A stretch of 64,000 bases of DNA from Sphingobacterium allocomposti (GCF_008124885.1 NZ_VNHX01000018.1:1-64000), one strand, 5' to 3'; positions 7,531 through 18,046 are shown, numbered from the stretch's first letter. The notes: a model not told the origin generated them from the letters alone. Made by a program: numbers and translations.

Positions 7531-8493
7531 ATGGGATTATTTGATTTTTTTAAGAAAAAGCAAGAGACGCCTGAGGCACAAGAAGCCCTCGACAAAGGGT
7601 TGGAAAAAACGAAAGAGGGTTTCCTTTCAAAGATAACCAAAGCTGTCGTTGGTAAATCGACTATTGACGACGAAGTTCTTGATAATCTGGAAGAGGTATT
7701 GGTGATGTCGGATGTAGGTGTAACGACGACGCTGAAGATCGTAGAACGTATTCAGCAACGTGTGGCACGGGATAAGTATGTTGGTACGGACGACCTCAAT
7801 CGTCTGTTGAAGGAAGAAATTCAGGCGCTCTTAGCGGAAAATAATAGCAATGATTTTGAAACCTTTGAGTATGGTAGCCATAAACCATATGTCATCATGG
7901 TTGTGGGGGTAAACGGTGTAGGGAAGACGACAACGATAGGAAAGCTGGCCCATCAGCTGAAGGAAGCGGGAAACAGCGTCGTATTGGGGGCTGCGGATAC
8001 TTTCCGTGCAGCAGCGGTCGACCAGATCAAGCTTTGGGGCGAGCGCGTGGGGGTGCGCGTGGTGGCGCAGGCAATGGGGTCAGACCCCGCCTCTGTAGCA
8101 TATGATACGGTCAAATCAGCTGTTTCTAATGGCGACGACGTGGCGATTATCGATACGGCAGGGCGCTTGCATAACAAGGTGGGCTTGATGAACGAGCTGA
8201 CGAAAATAAAAAATGTAATGCAAAAGGTAGTCCCTGGCGCTCCGCATGAAATTTTGTTGGTCCTTGACGCGTCTACAGGACAAAATGCCATTGAACAGGC
8301 TACCCAGTTTACCCAGGCGACGGACGTCAACGCGTTGGCGCTGACTAAGCTCGATGGTACCGCCAAGGGTGGGGTGGTGATCGGCATTTCAGATCAATTT
8401 AAAATTCCGGTCAAATACATCGGTGTAGGAGAGAAGATCGGCGATTTGCAATTGTTTAACAAGAAGGATTTTGTCGATTCGCTCTTTAAATGA
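7531..8493 (+). CDS. ftsY: Signal recognition particle receptor FtsY
   Basis: From the ATG at 7531 the product is 320 residues and opens MGLFDFFKKK, the usual amphipathic FtsY start. The helical N domain covers about residues 40-110. The G domain holds GVNGVGKTTT (residues 126-135, P-loop), DTFRAAAVDQ, DTAGRLHNK, TKLDGTAKGG and the closing GVGEKIGDL motif. It docks ribosome-SRP complexes on the inner membrane for SecYEG insertion. The acidic A domain of enterobacterial FtsY is absent, as is usual in this phylum. The 20 residues that an earlier ATG (7471) would add are unlike the family and lie before the promoter. Confidence 0.96.
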   Translation: MGLFDFFKKKQETPEAQEALDKGLEKTKEGFLSKITKAVVGKSTIDDEVLDNLEEVLVMSDVGVTTTLKIVERIQQRVARDKYVGTDDLNRLLKEEIQALLAENNSNDFETFEYGSHKPYVIMVVGVNGVGKTTTIGKLAHQLKEAGNSVVLGAADTFRAAAVDQIKLWGERVGVRVVAQAMGSDPASVAYDTVKSAVSNGDDVAIIDTAGRLHNKVGLMNELTKIKNVMQKVVPGAPHEILLVLDASTGQNAIEQATQFTQATDVNALALTKLDGTAKGGVVIGISDQFKIPVKYIGVGEKIGDLQLFNKKDFVDSLFK

Positions 8494-8621
8494 TTTTTCT
8501 AAACGAGGCAAAGAAGGACTTGGGGAAAGGGGTACAGTTGGAGACAACCGGATAGTTCATAGAGGCAATCTTGCTGCGGTATTTTTTTCCGCCTGTACAG
8601 AAGATTCAGAAAACAAATAAA

Positions 8622-9956
8622 ATGAAAACAAAATATGCAAAGGTTGCGTCCCAGGCGGTTAAACCGAGGGTGAATGTCGTGACCTTAGGCTGCTCGAAGA
8701 ACATCCATGATTCGGAAGTTCTGATGGGGCAATTAAAAGGCAACCAGATGGAAGTCGTTCACGAGGCTTCTAACGTTCAAGCAAATGATATAGTCGTTAT
8801 TAATACCTGCGGCTTTATTGATAATGCCAAGCAGGAGTCCATAGATACTATTCTTCAGTATTCGGAACTCAAAGATAGAGGTAAAGTTAACAAGGTAATT
8901 GTAACAGGCTGCCTTTCGGAGCGCTATAAACCCGAATTACAGGCGGAGATTCCAAACGTTGATGCCTACTTCGGCACAAACGATCTGCCGGAGCTGTTAT
9001 CTACCATCGGCGCCGACTACAGGCATGAGCTTTTAGGGGAGCGCCTGCTGACAACACCATCACACTTTTCCTATTTCAAAATAGCTGAAGGGTGTAATCG
9101 TCCATGTTCTTTTTGTGCGATTCCGCTCATGCGCGGTAAACACGTATCCAAGCCTATCGACGACTTGGTGAGAGAGGCTAAGTTTTTAGCTGCCAACGGC
9201 ACCAAGGAACTTATTTTGATTGCCCAGGATTTGACTTACTATGGTCTCGATATATACGGCAAACGCAATTTGTCTGATTTGTTGCGCCATCTATCGGATG
9301 TCGACGGCATCGAATGGATACGTCTGCAATATGCTTACCCCTCTGGTTTTCCGATGGATATATTGGATGCTATGAATGAGCGCAGCAATATCTGTAACTA
9401 TCTGGATATGCCGCTTCAGCATATCAGCGATAATATGCTGAAGTCTATGCGCCGGGGTACGACCAAGCAGAAGCAGATAGACCTCGTAAGCGAAATCCGC
9501 GATAAGGTTCCTGAAATTGCCCTGCGGACAACATTGATCTGCGGATATCCCGGGGAAACTGAACAAGACTTTGAAGAGATGCTGCAATGGGTAGATGAAA
9601 CCAGATTCGACCGGCTGGGGTGTTTCACCTATTCGCACGAAGAGAAAACACACGCGTTTAGCCTGATCGACGACGTACCCGCCGATGTCAAGGAATCGCG
9701 CGTCGAGCGGATTATGGAAGTGCAGCAAGGCATATCTTTTGAAATCAATCAACAAAAGGTCGGTAAGACATTTAAGGTCCTTGTAGACCGGATAGATGGA
9801 GATTACTTTATTGGACGTACAGCGTACGACTCGCCCGAAGTAGACAATGAAGTTGTTCTGGATGCCCGTCAAAATTACGCACGTATCGGCGACTTCGTCG
9901 ACGTTAAGATTGACCGTGCGGAGGATTTTGATTTATATGGACATATCGTGAGGTAA
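8622..9956 (+). CDS. rimO: Ribosomal protein S12 methylthiotransferase RimO
   Basis: From the ATG at 8622 this is 444 residues. The N-terminal UPF0004 domain has the three cluster cysteines C24 (LGCSKN), C63 (NTCGFI) and C97 (TGCLSER). The radical-SAM cluster motif is CNRPCSFC (C158, C162, C165), and a C-terminal TRAM domain follows (VDRIDGDYFIGRT). It adds a methylthio group to the conserved aspartate of S12. GTKELILIAQDLTYYG and LGCFTYSHEEKT are RimO-type rather than MiaB-type sequences. An upstream in-frame ATG at 8571 would add 17 poorly conserved residues. It probably follows ftsY in the same direction with a 128-base gap. Confidence 0.95.
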   Translation: MKTKYAKVASQAVKPRVNVVTLGCSKNIHDSEVLMGQLKGNQMEVVHEASNVQANDIVVINTCGFIDNAKQESIDTILQYSELKDRGKVNKVIVTGCLSERYKPELQAEIPNVDAYFGTNDLPELLSTIGADYRHELLGERLLTTPSHFSYFKIAEGCNRPCSFCAIPLMRGKHVSKPIDDLVREAKFLAANGTKELILIAQDLTYYGLDIYGKRNLSDLLRHLSDVDGIEWIRLQYAYPSGFPMDILDAMNERSNICNYLDMPLQHISDNMLKSMRRGTTKQKQIDLVSEIRDKVPEIALRTTLICGYPGETEQDFEEMLQWVDETRFDRLGCFTYSHEEKTHAFSLIDDVPADVKESRVERIMEVQQGISFEINQQKVGKTFKVLVDRIDGDYFIGRTAYDSPEVDNEVVLDARQNYARIGDFVDVKIDRAEDFDLYGHIVR

Positions 9957-9980
9957 TAGCCGCGACCAGAAAGCATAGGA

Positions 9981-10026
9981 AACAGACAGGCGCCGTAAAG
10001 AAATTATGGCGCCTGTCTGTTTTTTT
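9981..10026 (+). terminator. rimO terminator
   Basis: CAGACAGGCGCC at 9983-9994 pairs perfectly with GGCGCCTGTCTG at 10008-10019, followed by seven T's. Confidence 0.92.
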
Positions 10027-10211
10027 ATTAGTGGCGTTTTATGCCGCCTACGGTCGATAAAGTTATTGTCAAATAAACGACAAAATGTACAGGTATAGAG
10101 GTGCTTTTCGGAAAAATATGTAATTTGACCACTCGTTTCGACGTAAACGGGCAGCGTTTTGTGTCATACCATACGGAGCAATGTTCTGCCGCACTTAGTT
10201 AGAAGAGGTAA

Positions 10212-11801
10212 ATGAAAGCAACATACATCGATTATAGCGATACAGGCAGTTTTTCCCATACCCTGTTAGGATACTTGGCAGACGAAGCCGCGCTGCGGCC
10301 TTTTTACGGACATCGGCCAGACTTAGCAGGTTTTAAATCGCAGCTTGATAGCAGGGCACCGTTCCCTCATAGGGACCTTCTCGTTGAACAGCTAAAACTA
10401 CAGTATGGCGCCCTGCTAGCGGAATCTCCCGAAGTGCAGGCGAACATCGATCTGCTGGCAGAGGAACAGACATACACCGTAACGACGGGGCACCAGTTGA
10501 ATATTTTTACGGGGCCGTTATATTTTATATTTAAAATCGTTTCGGCCATACGACTTGCTAAAGACTTGAAACAGGCCTTTCCGGCACACAACTTTGTGCC
10601 TGTGTACTGGATGGCCACGGAAGACCATGATTTTGCAGAGATTAATCATACCAAGGTTTTCGGGAAGAGAATCACATGGAATAGAGAGCCCTTAGCGGCA
10701 ACAGGCAGGATGTCTACTACCGATATCGGGGACGCTGTCAAGCAGTACTGCAACACCTTCGGATTATCCGTAAACGCAGAAAAATTGAAGAAAATCGTCG
10801 AAAAGGCCTATCTCAGCGACCTATCGTTGGCCGATGCGACGAGGACAATGGTGAATGCGCTGTTTTGTGACCAAGGACTCGTAATTATAGACGCAGACAG
10901 TAAACCACTCAAACAGGTCTTTATTCCGTATATCCGGCAGGACGTCCTGGAAAGAAAGAGTGTACAGCGTATTGAAGAAACTTCGGCCCTGCTGGAGTCT
11001 CTCGGCTACAGCACACAGGTTCACGCCCGCGATATTAACTTCTTTTACCTAACCGATGAATATCGGGAACGCATTGTCCGCTTGGACGACGGCCGTTTTG
11101 AGGTCCTTCATCAACAACGTTTTTTCTCAGAGCAGGAACTGCAGGCAGAGATTGATACGCACCCGGAGCGTTTCAGTCCCAACGTCGTTATGCGCCCGCT
11201 CTATCAGGAAGTTATATTACCGAATCTCGCGTATATTGGGGGAGGCGCCGAGATTGTCTATTGGCTACAGTTGAAGGCAAATTTTGATCAGTATGGGGTT
11301 CCTTTTCCGATATTGGTGCCCCGAAATTCTGCTATGATTACCGACGATAACACGGCAGGAAAGATCTTTCGCCTCGATCTGACTTTCAAGAGTGTATTTA
11401 AACCACTTGAGGTGTTAAAAAGCGAATATGTACGTAGACATACCAAACATCGGTTAAACCTGCGCGATGAATGGATGGAGCTGAACGCAATCTTTGCAAA
11501 GATTAAATTGCGGGCGCACAAGATTGACCCGAGTCTGGGCCCAAGTACGGAAGCTGTTAAAGCCCGGCTAAAAAAAGCCATCAACAATCTGGAAAAAAAG
11601 CTGCTGAAAGCGGATAAACATAACCATGATGACGCATTGATACAGATAGAACGGGTTAAAGACAAGCTGTTTCCCGGAGGAGGGCTTCAGGAACGGACCG
11701 AGAACTTTGCCTCCTTGTATCTGAAGTATGGAGATGACCTGATTAAAGATCTGGACCGGCACTTTAATCCGTTGGACTTTAAATTTACAATACTGTATTA
11801 G
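10212..11801 (+). CDS. bshC: Bacillithiol biosynthesis protein BshC
   Basis: The 529-residue protein matches BshC, the putative cysteine-adding enzyme that makes bacillithiol from cysteine and glucosaminyl malate. Family landmarks are TGHQLNIFTGP (residues 92-102), ATEDHDFAEI (EDHD 137-140, a nucleotidyl-transferase-like site), the long coiled-coil segment between residues 430 and 490, and PNLAYIGGGAEIVYW. The C-terminus (HFNPLDFKFTILY) is typical. BshA and BshB are not in the window. Bacillithiol acts as a redox buffer, which fits with the katG and other redox genes nearby, although no link is proved. A Crp-family regulator starts one base after its stop. Confidence 0.93.
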   Translation: MKATYIDYSDTGSFSHTLLGYLADEAALRPFYGHRPDLAGFKSQLDSRAPFPHRDLLVEQLKLQYGALLAESPEVQANIDLLAEEQTYTVTTGHQLNIFTGPLYFIFKIVSAIRLAKDLKQAFPAHNFVPVYWMATEDHDFAEINHTKVFGKRITWNREPLAATGRMSTTDIGDAVKQYCNTFGLSVNAEKLKKIVEKAYLSDLSLADATRTMVNALFCDQGLVIIDADSKPLKQVFIPYIRQDVLERKSVQRIEETSALLESLGYSTQVHARDINFFYLTDEYRERIVRLDDGRFEVLHQQRFFSEQELQAEIDTHPERFSPNVVMRPLYQEVILPNLAYIGGGAEIVYWLQLKANFDQYGVPFPILVPRNSAMITDDNTAGKIFRLDLTFKSVFKPLEVLKSEYVRRHTKHRLNLRDEWMELNAIFAKIKLRAHKIDPSLGPSTEAVKARLKKAINNLEKKLLKADKHNHDDALIQIERVKDKLFPGGGLQERTENFASLYLKYGDDLIKDLDRHFNPLDFKFTILY

Positions 11802-11802
11802 T

Positions 11803-12420
11803 ATGACGCTCGATTATAATCTGAAAGACAGCAACTTTTATAAGTATTATTCTGGAAAGGCGGGCCTTTCGGAAGCGCATTTTGAGCAACTGTCGTCTTA
11901 CTTTTTCTTTAAAGAAGTCGCCCACGGCACCTTTCTGCTTAGAGCAGGAGAGGTAAGCCACCACGCTTTTTTCGTCGAATCCGGTCTGCTGCAGTCCTTT
12001 TCCCTGGACGAGAAAGGCGGAGAACATATACTGCAGTTCGCTCCGGAAAACTGGATCATTTCCGACCGGGCGAGCCAATACTTTAATAAGCCGTCAGATT
12101 ATTATATTAAGGCCATAGAGCATTCCATCATCGTATTTGTGCAGCCCGAATTTATGGAGAAAGCTTCCCGGGAGAGTAAAGAGTTCGCCTGCTTTTTGGA
12201 GAACTCTTTACAGCGGAACATCTATATACAGCAAAAGCGGATTAACTCCCTGTTGGCCATGAATGCCAAAGAACGGTACCTGTCGTTCATGGAGATGTAT
12301 CCGGGATTACTGCTTCGTGTCCCGCAATGGATGATCGCCTCTTATCTGGGGATTACGCCAGAAAGCCTAAGCCGGGTCCGCCGCGAGCTGCTGACGGATT
12401 CCAAAGAAGCAAAACGATGA
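11803..12420 (+). CDS. Crp/Fnr-family transcription regulator
   Basis: This 205-residue protein has an N-terminal cyclic-nucleotide-binding-like beta barrel (FKEVAHGTFLLRAGE, HHAFFVESGLLQSF, HILQFAPENWIIS) and a C-terminal winged helix (VPQWMIASYLGITPESLSRV). The canonical phosphate-binding cassette that holds cAMP is not evident, so the ligand is unknown. This is common for Bacteroidota members of the family. It begins one base after bshC, so the pair is co-transcribed and it could respond to thiol or redox state. That link is an inference. Confidence 0.9.
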   Translation: MTLDYNLKDSNFYKYYSGKAGLSEAHFEQLSSYFFFKEVAHGTFLLRAGEVSHHAFFVESGLLQSFSLDEKGGEHILQFAPENWIISDRASQYFNKPSDYYIKAIEHSIIVFVQPEFMEKASRESKEFACFLENSLQRNIYIQQKRINSLLAMNAKERYLSFMEMYPGLLLRVPQWMIASYLGITPESLSRVRRELLTDSKEAKR

Positions 12421-12441
12421 GAGGGGCGGGAAGCAGCCCGT

Positions 12442-13356
12442 CTAGTAAAACACTTCAGCAATCATGCAGCGGGCACTGCCGCCCCCTGCAGTCTCGATGG
12501 TGTCAAGCGGCCCGTGGATAATTTTTCCCCAGCGGTTTAACGCTTGGTGCTGGGGTGACGTAAAGCTCTCATACGCTTGGGTACTCATCACGATATAGGG
12601 GTCGCCTGAAACGGACTTCACCTCCAAAATGTTCCCGGCAAACGCCATCATCTGCGCCTCGGAAATCTCAAATACTGCCTTTCCCGTTTTCTTTGCCCGC
12701 TGGATTAGCCGGTCCCGATGATAGCTGTTGTCAATGCTGTCGAGGCAAACGGCTACGAAACGAGTGCCGACTGACATCATCACGTTGGTGTGGTAAATAG
12801 GCTTCCGTATTCCTTCTACAGATTGGTTTGCTTCAAAGATAAAAGGTTCGTATCCGAAGTCTATGCAAAACTGGTGGGCTATCCCCGCGTCTGCGCGAGG
12901 AGAGAGCGAGCAATAGGCGATGCGGTTTACCCTATCGAGGATAAGGCTTCCTGTCCCCTCAAGGAAGCGCCCTTCCTGTTCGTAGGGCGTGTAGTCAATG
13001 ACGTTGTCAAATGTAAATCCCCATCTTTTTAACTTGTCCAGCAGATTTAACGACCGCTCTCTTCTTCTATTTTCCGCAAACATAGGGTACAGTACCGCGG
13101 TGTGTTGATGGAACGATATGCCGTTGTTGGGGAACACGCTGTCCGGCGTGTCGAACTCTCCTTCGTCCTGGACGACGAGCGTATTGATGTTGTGATCTTT
13201 CAGCAACTTTACAAAACCGTCGAATTCAGCCTGTGCCCGGGAGGCTATACCGGCGCCTGTCGGATCCTCCTGAAAGAAGTTGTTGACAGCTGTTTCTTCG
13301 TTCTTCCGGAAATCGAAAGGACGCACAAGTAATAATGTGTCGGTGGTCTGGTTCAT
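12442..13356 (-). CDS. ctlX: Citrulline-utilisation hydrolase CtlX-like amidinotransferase-fold protein
   Basis: This 304-residue guanidino-group-modifying enzyme has the pentein fold. The catalytic cysteine is C297 in GGGSARCM, the catalytic histidine lies in YHTNVMMSVG, and substrate-binding acidic residues occur in DSVFPNN and FLEGTGSLILDR. The pattern matches CtlX, first described as needed for citrulline use in Francisella. The reaction would be hydrolysis of a ureido or guanidino group. The gene follows its neighbour's stop by only 4 bases, and the two encode paralogous enzymes of equal length, so they form an operon. Confidence 0.85.
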   Translation of the reverse strand: MNQTTDTLLLVRPFDFRKNEETAVNNFFQEDPTGAGIASRAQAEFDGFVKLLKDHNINTLVVQDEGEFDTPDSVFPNNGISFHQHTAVLYPMFAENRRRERSLNLLDKLKRWGFTFDNVIDYTPYEQEGRFLEGTGSLILDRVNRIAYCSLSPRADAGIAHQFCIDFGYEPFIFEANQSVEGIRKPIYHTNVMMSVGTRFVAVCLDSIDNSYHRDRLIQRAKKTGKAVFEISEAQMMAFAGNILEVKSVSGDPYIVMSTQAYESFTSPQHQALNRWGKIIHGPLDTIETAGGGSARCMIAEVFY

Positions 13357-13360
13357 GGCA

Positions 13361-14275
13361 TTAATCGCGATAAAGAGGTAACGTTGAACAGCGGAATAGT
13401 CCTTCTTGCTTTCCGATTTCGTGGTAAGGGACTTCCTCTACGCGGAAGCCCTGCTCCCGCAGCCATCGGTTTAACCTATCAAACCGCTTTTCCGAGACGA
13501 CCACCTCTTCGGTAATGGAGAAAACATTGCTGCACATTTCGTACATTTCATCTGCCGTGATCTGAAATATATTATGCGATCCGAATAGGTCGACAAGATA
13601 CTCGCAATCGTCGCTGTTCCGGAATCCGCCCGGATACAATATCGCTTTGTCCCTGCCCACTGGTTGGAAGCAGCAGTCCAGGTGTAATGCGTTGGCACGG
13701 GCGTCTGTCATCGACTTTACAAGGTCAAACTCCTTAACGGTCTTATGGGGAAATGTCTCGCGTAGAAAGTGAACGCCGTTCATATTTGTCCTGGCGGTAT
13801 TGATGGCGGAATAGTCGGTACCTTTATAGGTGCCGACAAACAGATAGTCGTTCCATAAGATGACGTCTCCACCTTCGATATGCACCTCTTCCGGCGCTTC
13901 GATACGTTTTTGAGGGTCTATTTGCTGAACAACGTATTGAATGGCCTCCCACTCATCGGCCCGATCGGGCAGAATATTCGCTTTAACAAAATAGTCATCT
14001 ATTACGAAGCCGATGTCCCGCGAGAAAATCTGGTTTAGATCCGGAATCAGCTGAGGACGGTAGACAGTAACGCCGTAACGCTCGAGCACTTCGCGAAAAG
14101 CCTCCATCTCGTATACCATATCCGATTCTACTGGATATGTACCGGCGATAATATGCTCTAGCGACTTTGGATCGTAAGCTTCATCGGCTCTCGGGATTGG
14201 TCCGTTTTGATTGGCGATGCCCAGAACGACCGCTCTTAACCTTCCTGTCTCATTCTTTACATGGAGCTTTATCAT
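13361..14275 (-). CDS. Dimethylarginine dimethylaminohydrolase-family (arginine deiminase-like) enzyme
   Basis: This 304-residue pentein-fold hydrolase has the family landmarks FSRDIGFVIDD, HIEGGDVILWND, a histidine in NALHLDCCFQP and the catalytic cysteine C296 in GLFRCSTLPL. Members hydrolyse methylated arginine, arginine or related compounds to citrulline and an amine. The exact substrate cannot be told from sequence. It is the first gene of a two-gene leftward unit with ctlX, which suggests that its citrulline-like product is passed to CtlX for breakdown. Confidence 0.88.
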   Translation of the reverse strand: MIKLHVKNETGRLRAVVLGIANQNGPIPRADEAYDPKSLEHIIAGTYPVESDMVYEMEAFREVLERYGVTVYRPQLIPDLNQIFSRDIGFVIDDYFVKANILPDRADEWEAIQYVVQQIDPQKRIEAPEEVHIEGGDVILWNDYLFVGTYKGTDYSAINTARTNMNGVHFLRETFPHKTVKEFDLVKSMTDARANALHLDCCFQPVGRDKAILYPGGFRNSDDCEYLVDLFGSHNIFQITADEMYEMCSNVFSITEEVVVSEKRFDRLNRWLREQGFRVEEVPYHEIGKQEGLFRCSTLPLYRD

Positions 14276-14388
14276 ACAAGGTTCCTCGTTTATAATTGTC
14301 TTTAAAGATAATAATTAACCCTGTTGGAGCCTAATGTCTGTCGCGGATTTAATTCTCTTTACGTTTTAAGACGAAAACCTTGCGAATC

Positions 14389-14817
14389 ATGAAAAAAAGT
14401 CCGTTTCTATTTTTAATTCTGTTAACACTCTCCGTGTTGTCCTGCTCGAAAAAGCAAGATGTACCTGTCGAAGGCCTCGAAGTGCAGCTAGAAGTTGTGT
14501 CGGGATGCGGTGTTGTCAAAAAGGTGAGTCTGAACAAGGCGAAAACTGTCAAAGATCTTACCGGGAACCGTTGTGAGAAGAGCTCCAAAAAGGAACATTA
14601 TGAGACCGACAGCGCGAAGTACCAGCAGCTACTCGCGCATATTCAGAAACTCGACTTATTTCGTGCCGACTACAAAGATTGCTGGCGATGCGCCGACGGG
14701 GTAGACTATATGCTGGTTATTTCTACTGGAGATGGACTAAGGAATGAACTATCTATCTCGAGACAGCGCACCGAACAGGATCTCGTATCTTTTATGGCGC
14801 TGCTGGACGAATTGTAG
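14389..14817 (+). CDS. Small lipoprotein of unknown function
   Basis: From the ATG at 14389 this is 142 residues: a signal peptide with lipobox LSVLSC (lipidated C19), then a mature domain with four cysteines (SGCGVV, NRCEKS, KDCWRCADG) that could form disulphides in the periplasm. The end of the domain resembles a small alpha-beta fold (LVISTGDGLRNELSI). I recognise no family. A TTG at 14380 could add three residues. The gene is divergent from the DDAH-ctlX unit and precedes gcvP in the same direction, with a separate gcvP promoter in between. Confidence 0.75.
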   Translation: MKKSPFLFLILLTLSVLSCSKKQDVPVEGLEVQLEVVSGCGVVKKVSLNKAKTVKDLTGNRCEKSSKKEHYETDSAKYQQLLAHIQKLDLFRADYKDCWRCADGVDYMLVISTGDGLRNELSISRQRTEQDLVSFMALLDEL

Positions 14818-14905
14818 ATCTGCTGGCGTTTTTTGGCCCACATACGGCGATCGCTTGTTATTCTTAACAAATGTGTTGCGTCGTTTTAATTCGTTGATAA
14901 AATCG

Positions 14906-14913
14906 TATCTTTG
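14906..14913 (+). promoter_or_regulatory. gcvP -7 element
   Basis: TATCTTTG is a perfect match to TAnnTTTG. Transcription would start near 14918, giving a leader of 60-85 bases before gcvP. Confidence 0.55.
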
Positions 14914-15002
14914 CAGTCTCAAAAAGTATATGAAAATGTTTCTTTCTAGAGACGCCCCTGTACGGATCTAGGACGATGCAAATGAAAAAGTTAAGCGCAA
15001 AA

Positions 15003-17879
15003 ATGAGCAACGTATTTTATCAAGAAAAATTTCAGGATCGCCACAACGGACCGAGGGCCGAAGAAGCGCAAGAAATGTTAGCCTATCTAGGCGTACAATC
15101 GGTAGATGAACTTATCGAGCAAACCGTTCCAAGACAGATCAGACTGAAGAAGCCACTGACCCTTCCCGCGGCGTTGAGTGAAACAGCCTACCTGGCGAAA
15201 GTGAAACAACTTGCTGATAAAAATAAAGTGTTCAGGTCTTACATCGGTCAAGGCTATTATGACGTTACGGTGCCCGGTGTTATTCAGCGAAACGTATTGG
15301 AAAATCCGGGATGGTATACGCAGTACACGCCTTACCAAGCCGAGATCGCGCAGGGACGTCTGCAGGCATTGTTGAACTTCCAGACGGTTGTTTCGGACCT
15401 CACAGGGCTGGAAATTGCCAATGCTTCGTTGTTGGATGAGGCAACAGCTGCGGCAGAAGCGATGTTTATGCTCTACAGCGCCCGAAAAAATAAAGATGCG
15501 CACGTATTTTTGGTGACACCGAACATCTATCCTCAGACGTTGGATGTTCTGCAGACAAGGGCGGTGCCTTTCGGTGTTGAGGTACGCGTAGCTGATATCG
15601 AGGTAGCTAATCTGGCGGACGATGTCTTTGCTGCGTTTATTCAATATCCGGCAGCGGACGGAACGGTTGCCGAATACGGCGACTTCACAGCGGCGGCTCA
15701 TGATAAAAATATTACCGTGTGTGTGGCTGCAGATTTGATGTCGTTGGCGCTATTGACGCCTCCCGGTGAATGGGGGGCTGACGTGGTTGTTGGAAACTCG
15801 CAGCGATTTGGTGTTCCGATGGGCTTTGGTGGACCGCACGCCGCTTTTTTTGCGACGAAAGACGCCTATAAGCGGAATATTCCGGGACGTATTATCGGAG
15901 TAACGTCGGATGCAAACGGCAATTATGCATTGCGCATGGCGCTTCAAACCCGTGAGCAGCATATCCGTCGTGACAAAGCGTCGTCAAACATCTGTACGGC
16001 GCAGGCTCTTTTGGCGATTATGGCTTCATTTTATGCGGTATACCACGGGCCGCAGGGCATTAAAAATATAGCGAGCCGCATCAACGACCTGGCGAATCTA
16101 CTTGACGGTGCTTTGAAGGCTCTTGGCTATGAGCAGACTAACGCTTCGTATTTTGACACGCTGCGTGTAGCTGTCGGAGATCAAGTAGGGGCATTGAAAT
16201 CGGAAGCGCTAAATAATGAACTAAACTTTTATTACCACGAAGGTGTTGTGGGCATTTCCGTCGACGAAACAACAACATTTGAAGATATACAGACGATAGT
16301 AAAAGTATTCGCTAAAATCAAAGGGAAATCGCTTAACGATGTTAACCTACAGGATATGGCGAGAGAACTGCGGGCGACCTCAATTCCGGAAACGCTCGTC
16401 CGCCGTTCCGCGTATCTAACGCACCCGGTATTCAACAGCTATCATTCGGAGAGCGAGATGTTGCGTTATATTAAATCATTGGAATCCAAAGATTTGTCTT
16501 TATGTCACTCTATGATTCCATTGGGGTCTTGTACAATGAAGTTAAACGCAACAACAGAAATGGTGCCTTTAACCTGGGCGCATTTTGGCGGATTACATCC
16601 GTTCGCTCCGGCTGACCAGACTTCGGGTTATATGCAGCTGATCAACGAACTAAACGACTGGCTATCCGAGATTACGGGTTTTGCAAAGATGTCTTTCCAG
16701 CCGAACTCGGGTGCACAGGGGGAGTATGCGGGGCTAATGGTGATCCGTGCCTATCATGAAAGCCGCGGAGAAGGACACCGGAATATCTGTTTAATCCCAG
16801 CTTCTGCACATGGAACAAACCCAGCGTCAGCGTCTATGGCAGGCCTTAAAGTGGTTGTCGTCAAATGTGATGAATACGGAAATATTGATGTGGCTGATCT
16901 ACGGGCCAGGGCGGAGGAACATGCCGCCAACCTAAACTCGCTGATGGTCACCTATCCGTCGACGCACGGTGTTTTCGAGGAGTCTATCATCGAGATATGC
17001 GAAATTATCCATGCACACGGCGGACAGGTATACATGGATGGCGCAAATATGAATGCACAGGTGGGATTGACCAGCCCCGGCTATATTGGAGCAGACGTCT
17101 GCCATTTAAATCTACACAAGACGTTTTGTATCCCGCACGGCGGCGGTGGCCCAGGTATGGGGCCAATCGGTGTTGCAGCACATTTGGTGCCGTTTCTACC
17201 GAACCACGAGGTGGTGGAGATTTCCGGCGAGCAAGGAATCTCGGCAGTATCCGCGGCCCCGTTTGGTTCCGCATCGATCTTGACGATTTCCTACGCGTAT
17301 ATTGCGATGATGGGGGCAGAGGGATTAACGTCGGCGACGAAGACGGCGATCTTGAACGCTAACTATATTAAAGCCCGTCTGGAAAATCATTACCCGGTGT
17401 TATATGCCGGTGCAAATGGACGCTGCGCTCATGAGATGATTCTTGATTGCCGTGGGTTTAAGAGTGTGGGCATCGAGGTGGCTGATATCGCGAAGCGCTT
17501 GATGGATTATGGGTTCCATGCACCGACCGTGTCCTTCCCTGTGGCGGGCACACTCATGGTTGAACCAACGGAGTCGGAGTCTAAAGCGGAGCTGGATCGC
17601 TTCTGCGATGCGTTAATCGCGATACGTGCCGAGATCGCTGCAGTGGAAGCAGGAGATGCCGATCAAAAAGAGAACGTTCTGAAGCATGCTCCACATACTG
17701 CTGCGATCGTGACGGGCGACGAGTGGAATAGACCGTATAGCCGCCAGACGGCAGCATATCCTCTTCCTTATTTGAAGATGAATAAATTCTGGCCGTCTGT
17801 TGGACGTGTGAACGATTCGCAAGGCGACCGTACCTTGATCTGTTCTTGTCCACCGATCGAAGAATACGCCGACGCGTAA
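15003..17879 (+). CDS. gcvP: Glycine dehydrogenase (decarboxylating), P protein
   Basis: This single-chain glycine cleavage P protein of about 958 residues carries both homologous halves. The first half has DRHNGPR near the start and [14 protein letters not shown]. The second has [21 protein letters not shown] and the pyridoxal-phosphate lysine in [18 protein letters not shown] (about residue 706 from this start). It decarboxylates glycine and loads the aminomethyl group onto H protein. The family normally begins a few residues before the EKF-DRHNGP segment, so I chose the ATG at 15003. An in-frame ATG at 14976 would add nine residues and cannot be excluded. A -7 promoter element lies about 90 bases upstream. 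Confidence 0.96.
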   Translation: MSNVFYQEKFQDRHNGPRAEEAQEMLAYLGVQSVDELIEQTVPRQIRLKKPLTLPAALSETAYLAKVKQLADKNKVFRSYIGQGYYDVTVPGVIQRNVLENPGWYTQYTPYQAEIAQGRLQALLNFQTVVSDLTGLEIANASLLDEATAAAEAMFMLYSARKNKDAHVFLVTPNIYPQTLDVLQTRAVPFGVEVRVADIEVANLADDVFAAFIQYPAADGTVAEYGDFTAAAHDKNITVCVAADLMSLALLTPPGEWGADVVVGNSQRFGVPMGFGGPHAAFFATKDAYKRNIPGRIIGVTSDANGNYALRMALQTREQHIRRDKASSNICTAQALLAIMASFYAVYHGPQGIKNIASRINDLANLLDGALKALGYEQTNASYFDTLRVAVGDQVGALKSEALNNELNFYYHEGVVGISVDETTTFEDIQTIVKVFAKIKGKSLNDVNLQDMARELRATSIPETLVRRSAYLTHPVFNSYHSESEMLRYIKSLESKDLSLCHSMIPLGSCTMKLNATTEMVPLTWAHFGGLHPFAPADQTSGYMQLINELNDWLSEITGFAKMSFQPNSGAQGEYAGLMVIRAYHESRGEGHRNICLIPASAHGTNPASASMAGLKVVVVKCDEYGNIDVADLRARAEEHAANLNSLMVTYPSTHGVFEESIIEICEIIHAHGGQVYMDGANMNAQVGLTSPGYIGADVCHLNLHKTFCIPHGGGGPGMGPIGVAAHLVPFLPNHEVVEISGEQGISAVSAAPFGSASILTISYAYIAMMGAEGLTSATKTAILNANYIKARLENHYPVLYAGANGRCAHEMILDCRGFKSVGIEVADIAKRLMDYGFHAPTVSFPVAGTLMVEPTESESKAELDRFCDALIAIRAEIAAVEAGDADQKENVLKHAPHTAAIVTGDEWNRPYSRQTAAYPLPYLKMNKFWPSVGRVNDSQGDRTLICSCPPIEEYADA

Positions 17880-17906
17880 ACGACATCGCCGGATCAGAAG
17901 AATGTG

Positions 17907-17940
17907 AACTCCTGTCGTAATTGTACGGCAGGAGTTTTTT
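17907..17940 (+). terminator. gcvP terminator
   Basis: AACTCCTGTCGTA at 17907-17919 pairs with TACGGCAGGAGTT at 17924-17936 (one G-U pair), followed by T's. Confidence 0.9.
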
Positions 17941-18017
17941 ATGGATGGCTAGTGGGCGCGCCCCGACGTATAGGCGCAGTTGCGCAGCAGACTCGAGAGT
18001 AGTCATCTGCTGGATAG

Positions 18018-18046
18018 CAGCGGCCTTTACAGCATAACGGCCGCTG
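18018..18046. repeat. Inverted repeat between gcvP and the amidase gene
   Basis: CAGCGGCC at 18018-18025 and GGCCGCTG at 18039-18046 form a perfect eight-base stem with a 13-base loop. Only a short T-run follows. It may be a back-up terminator or an operator; its role is unclear. Confidence 0.5.
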
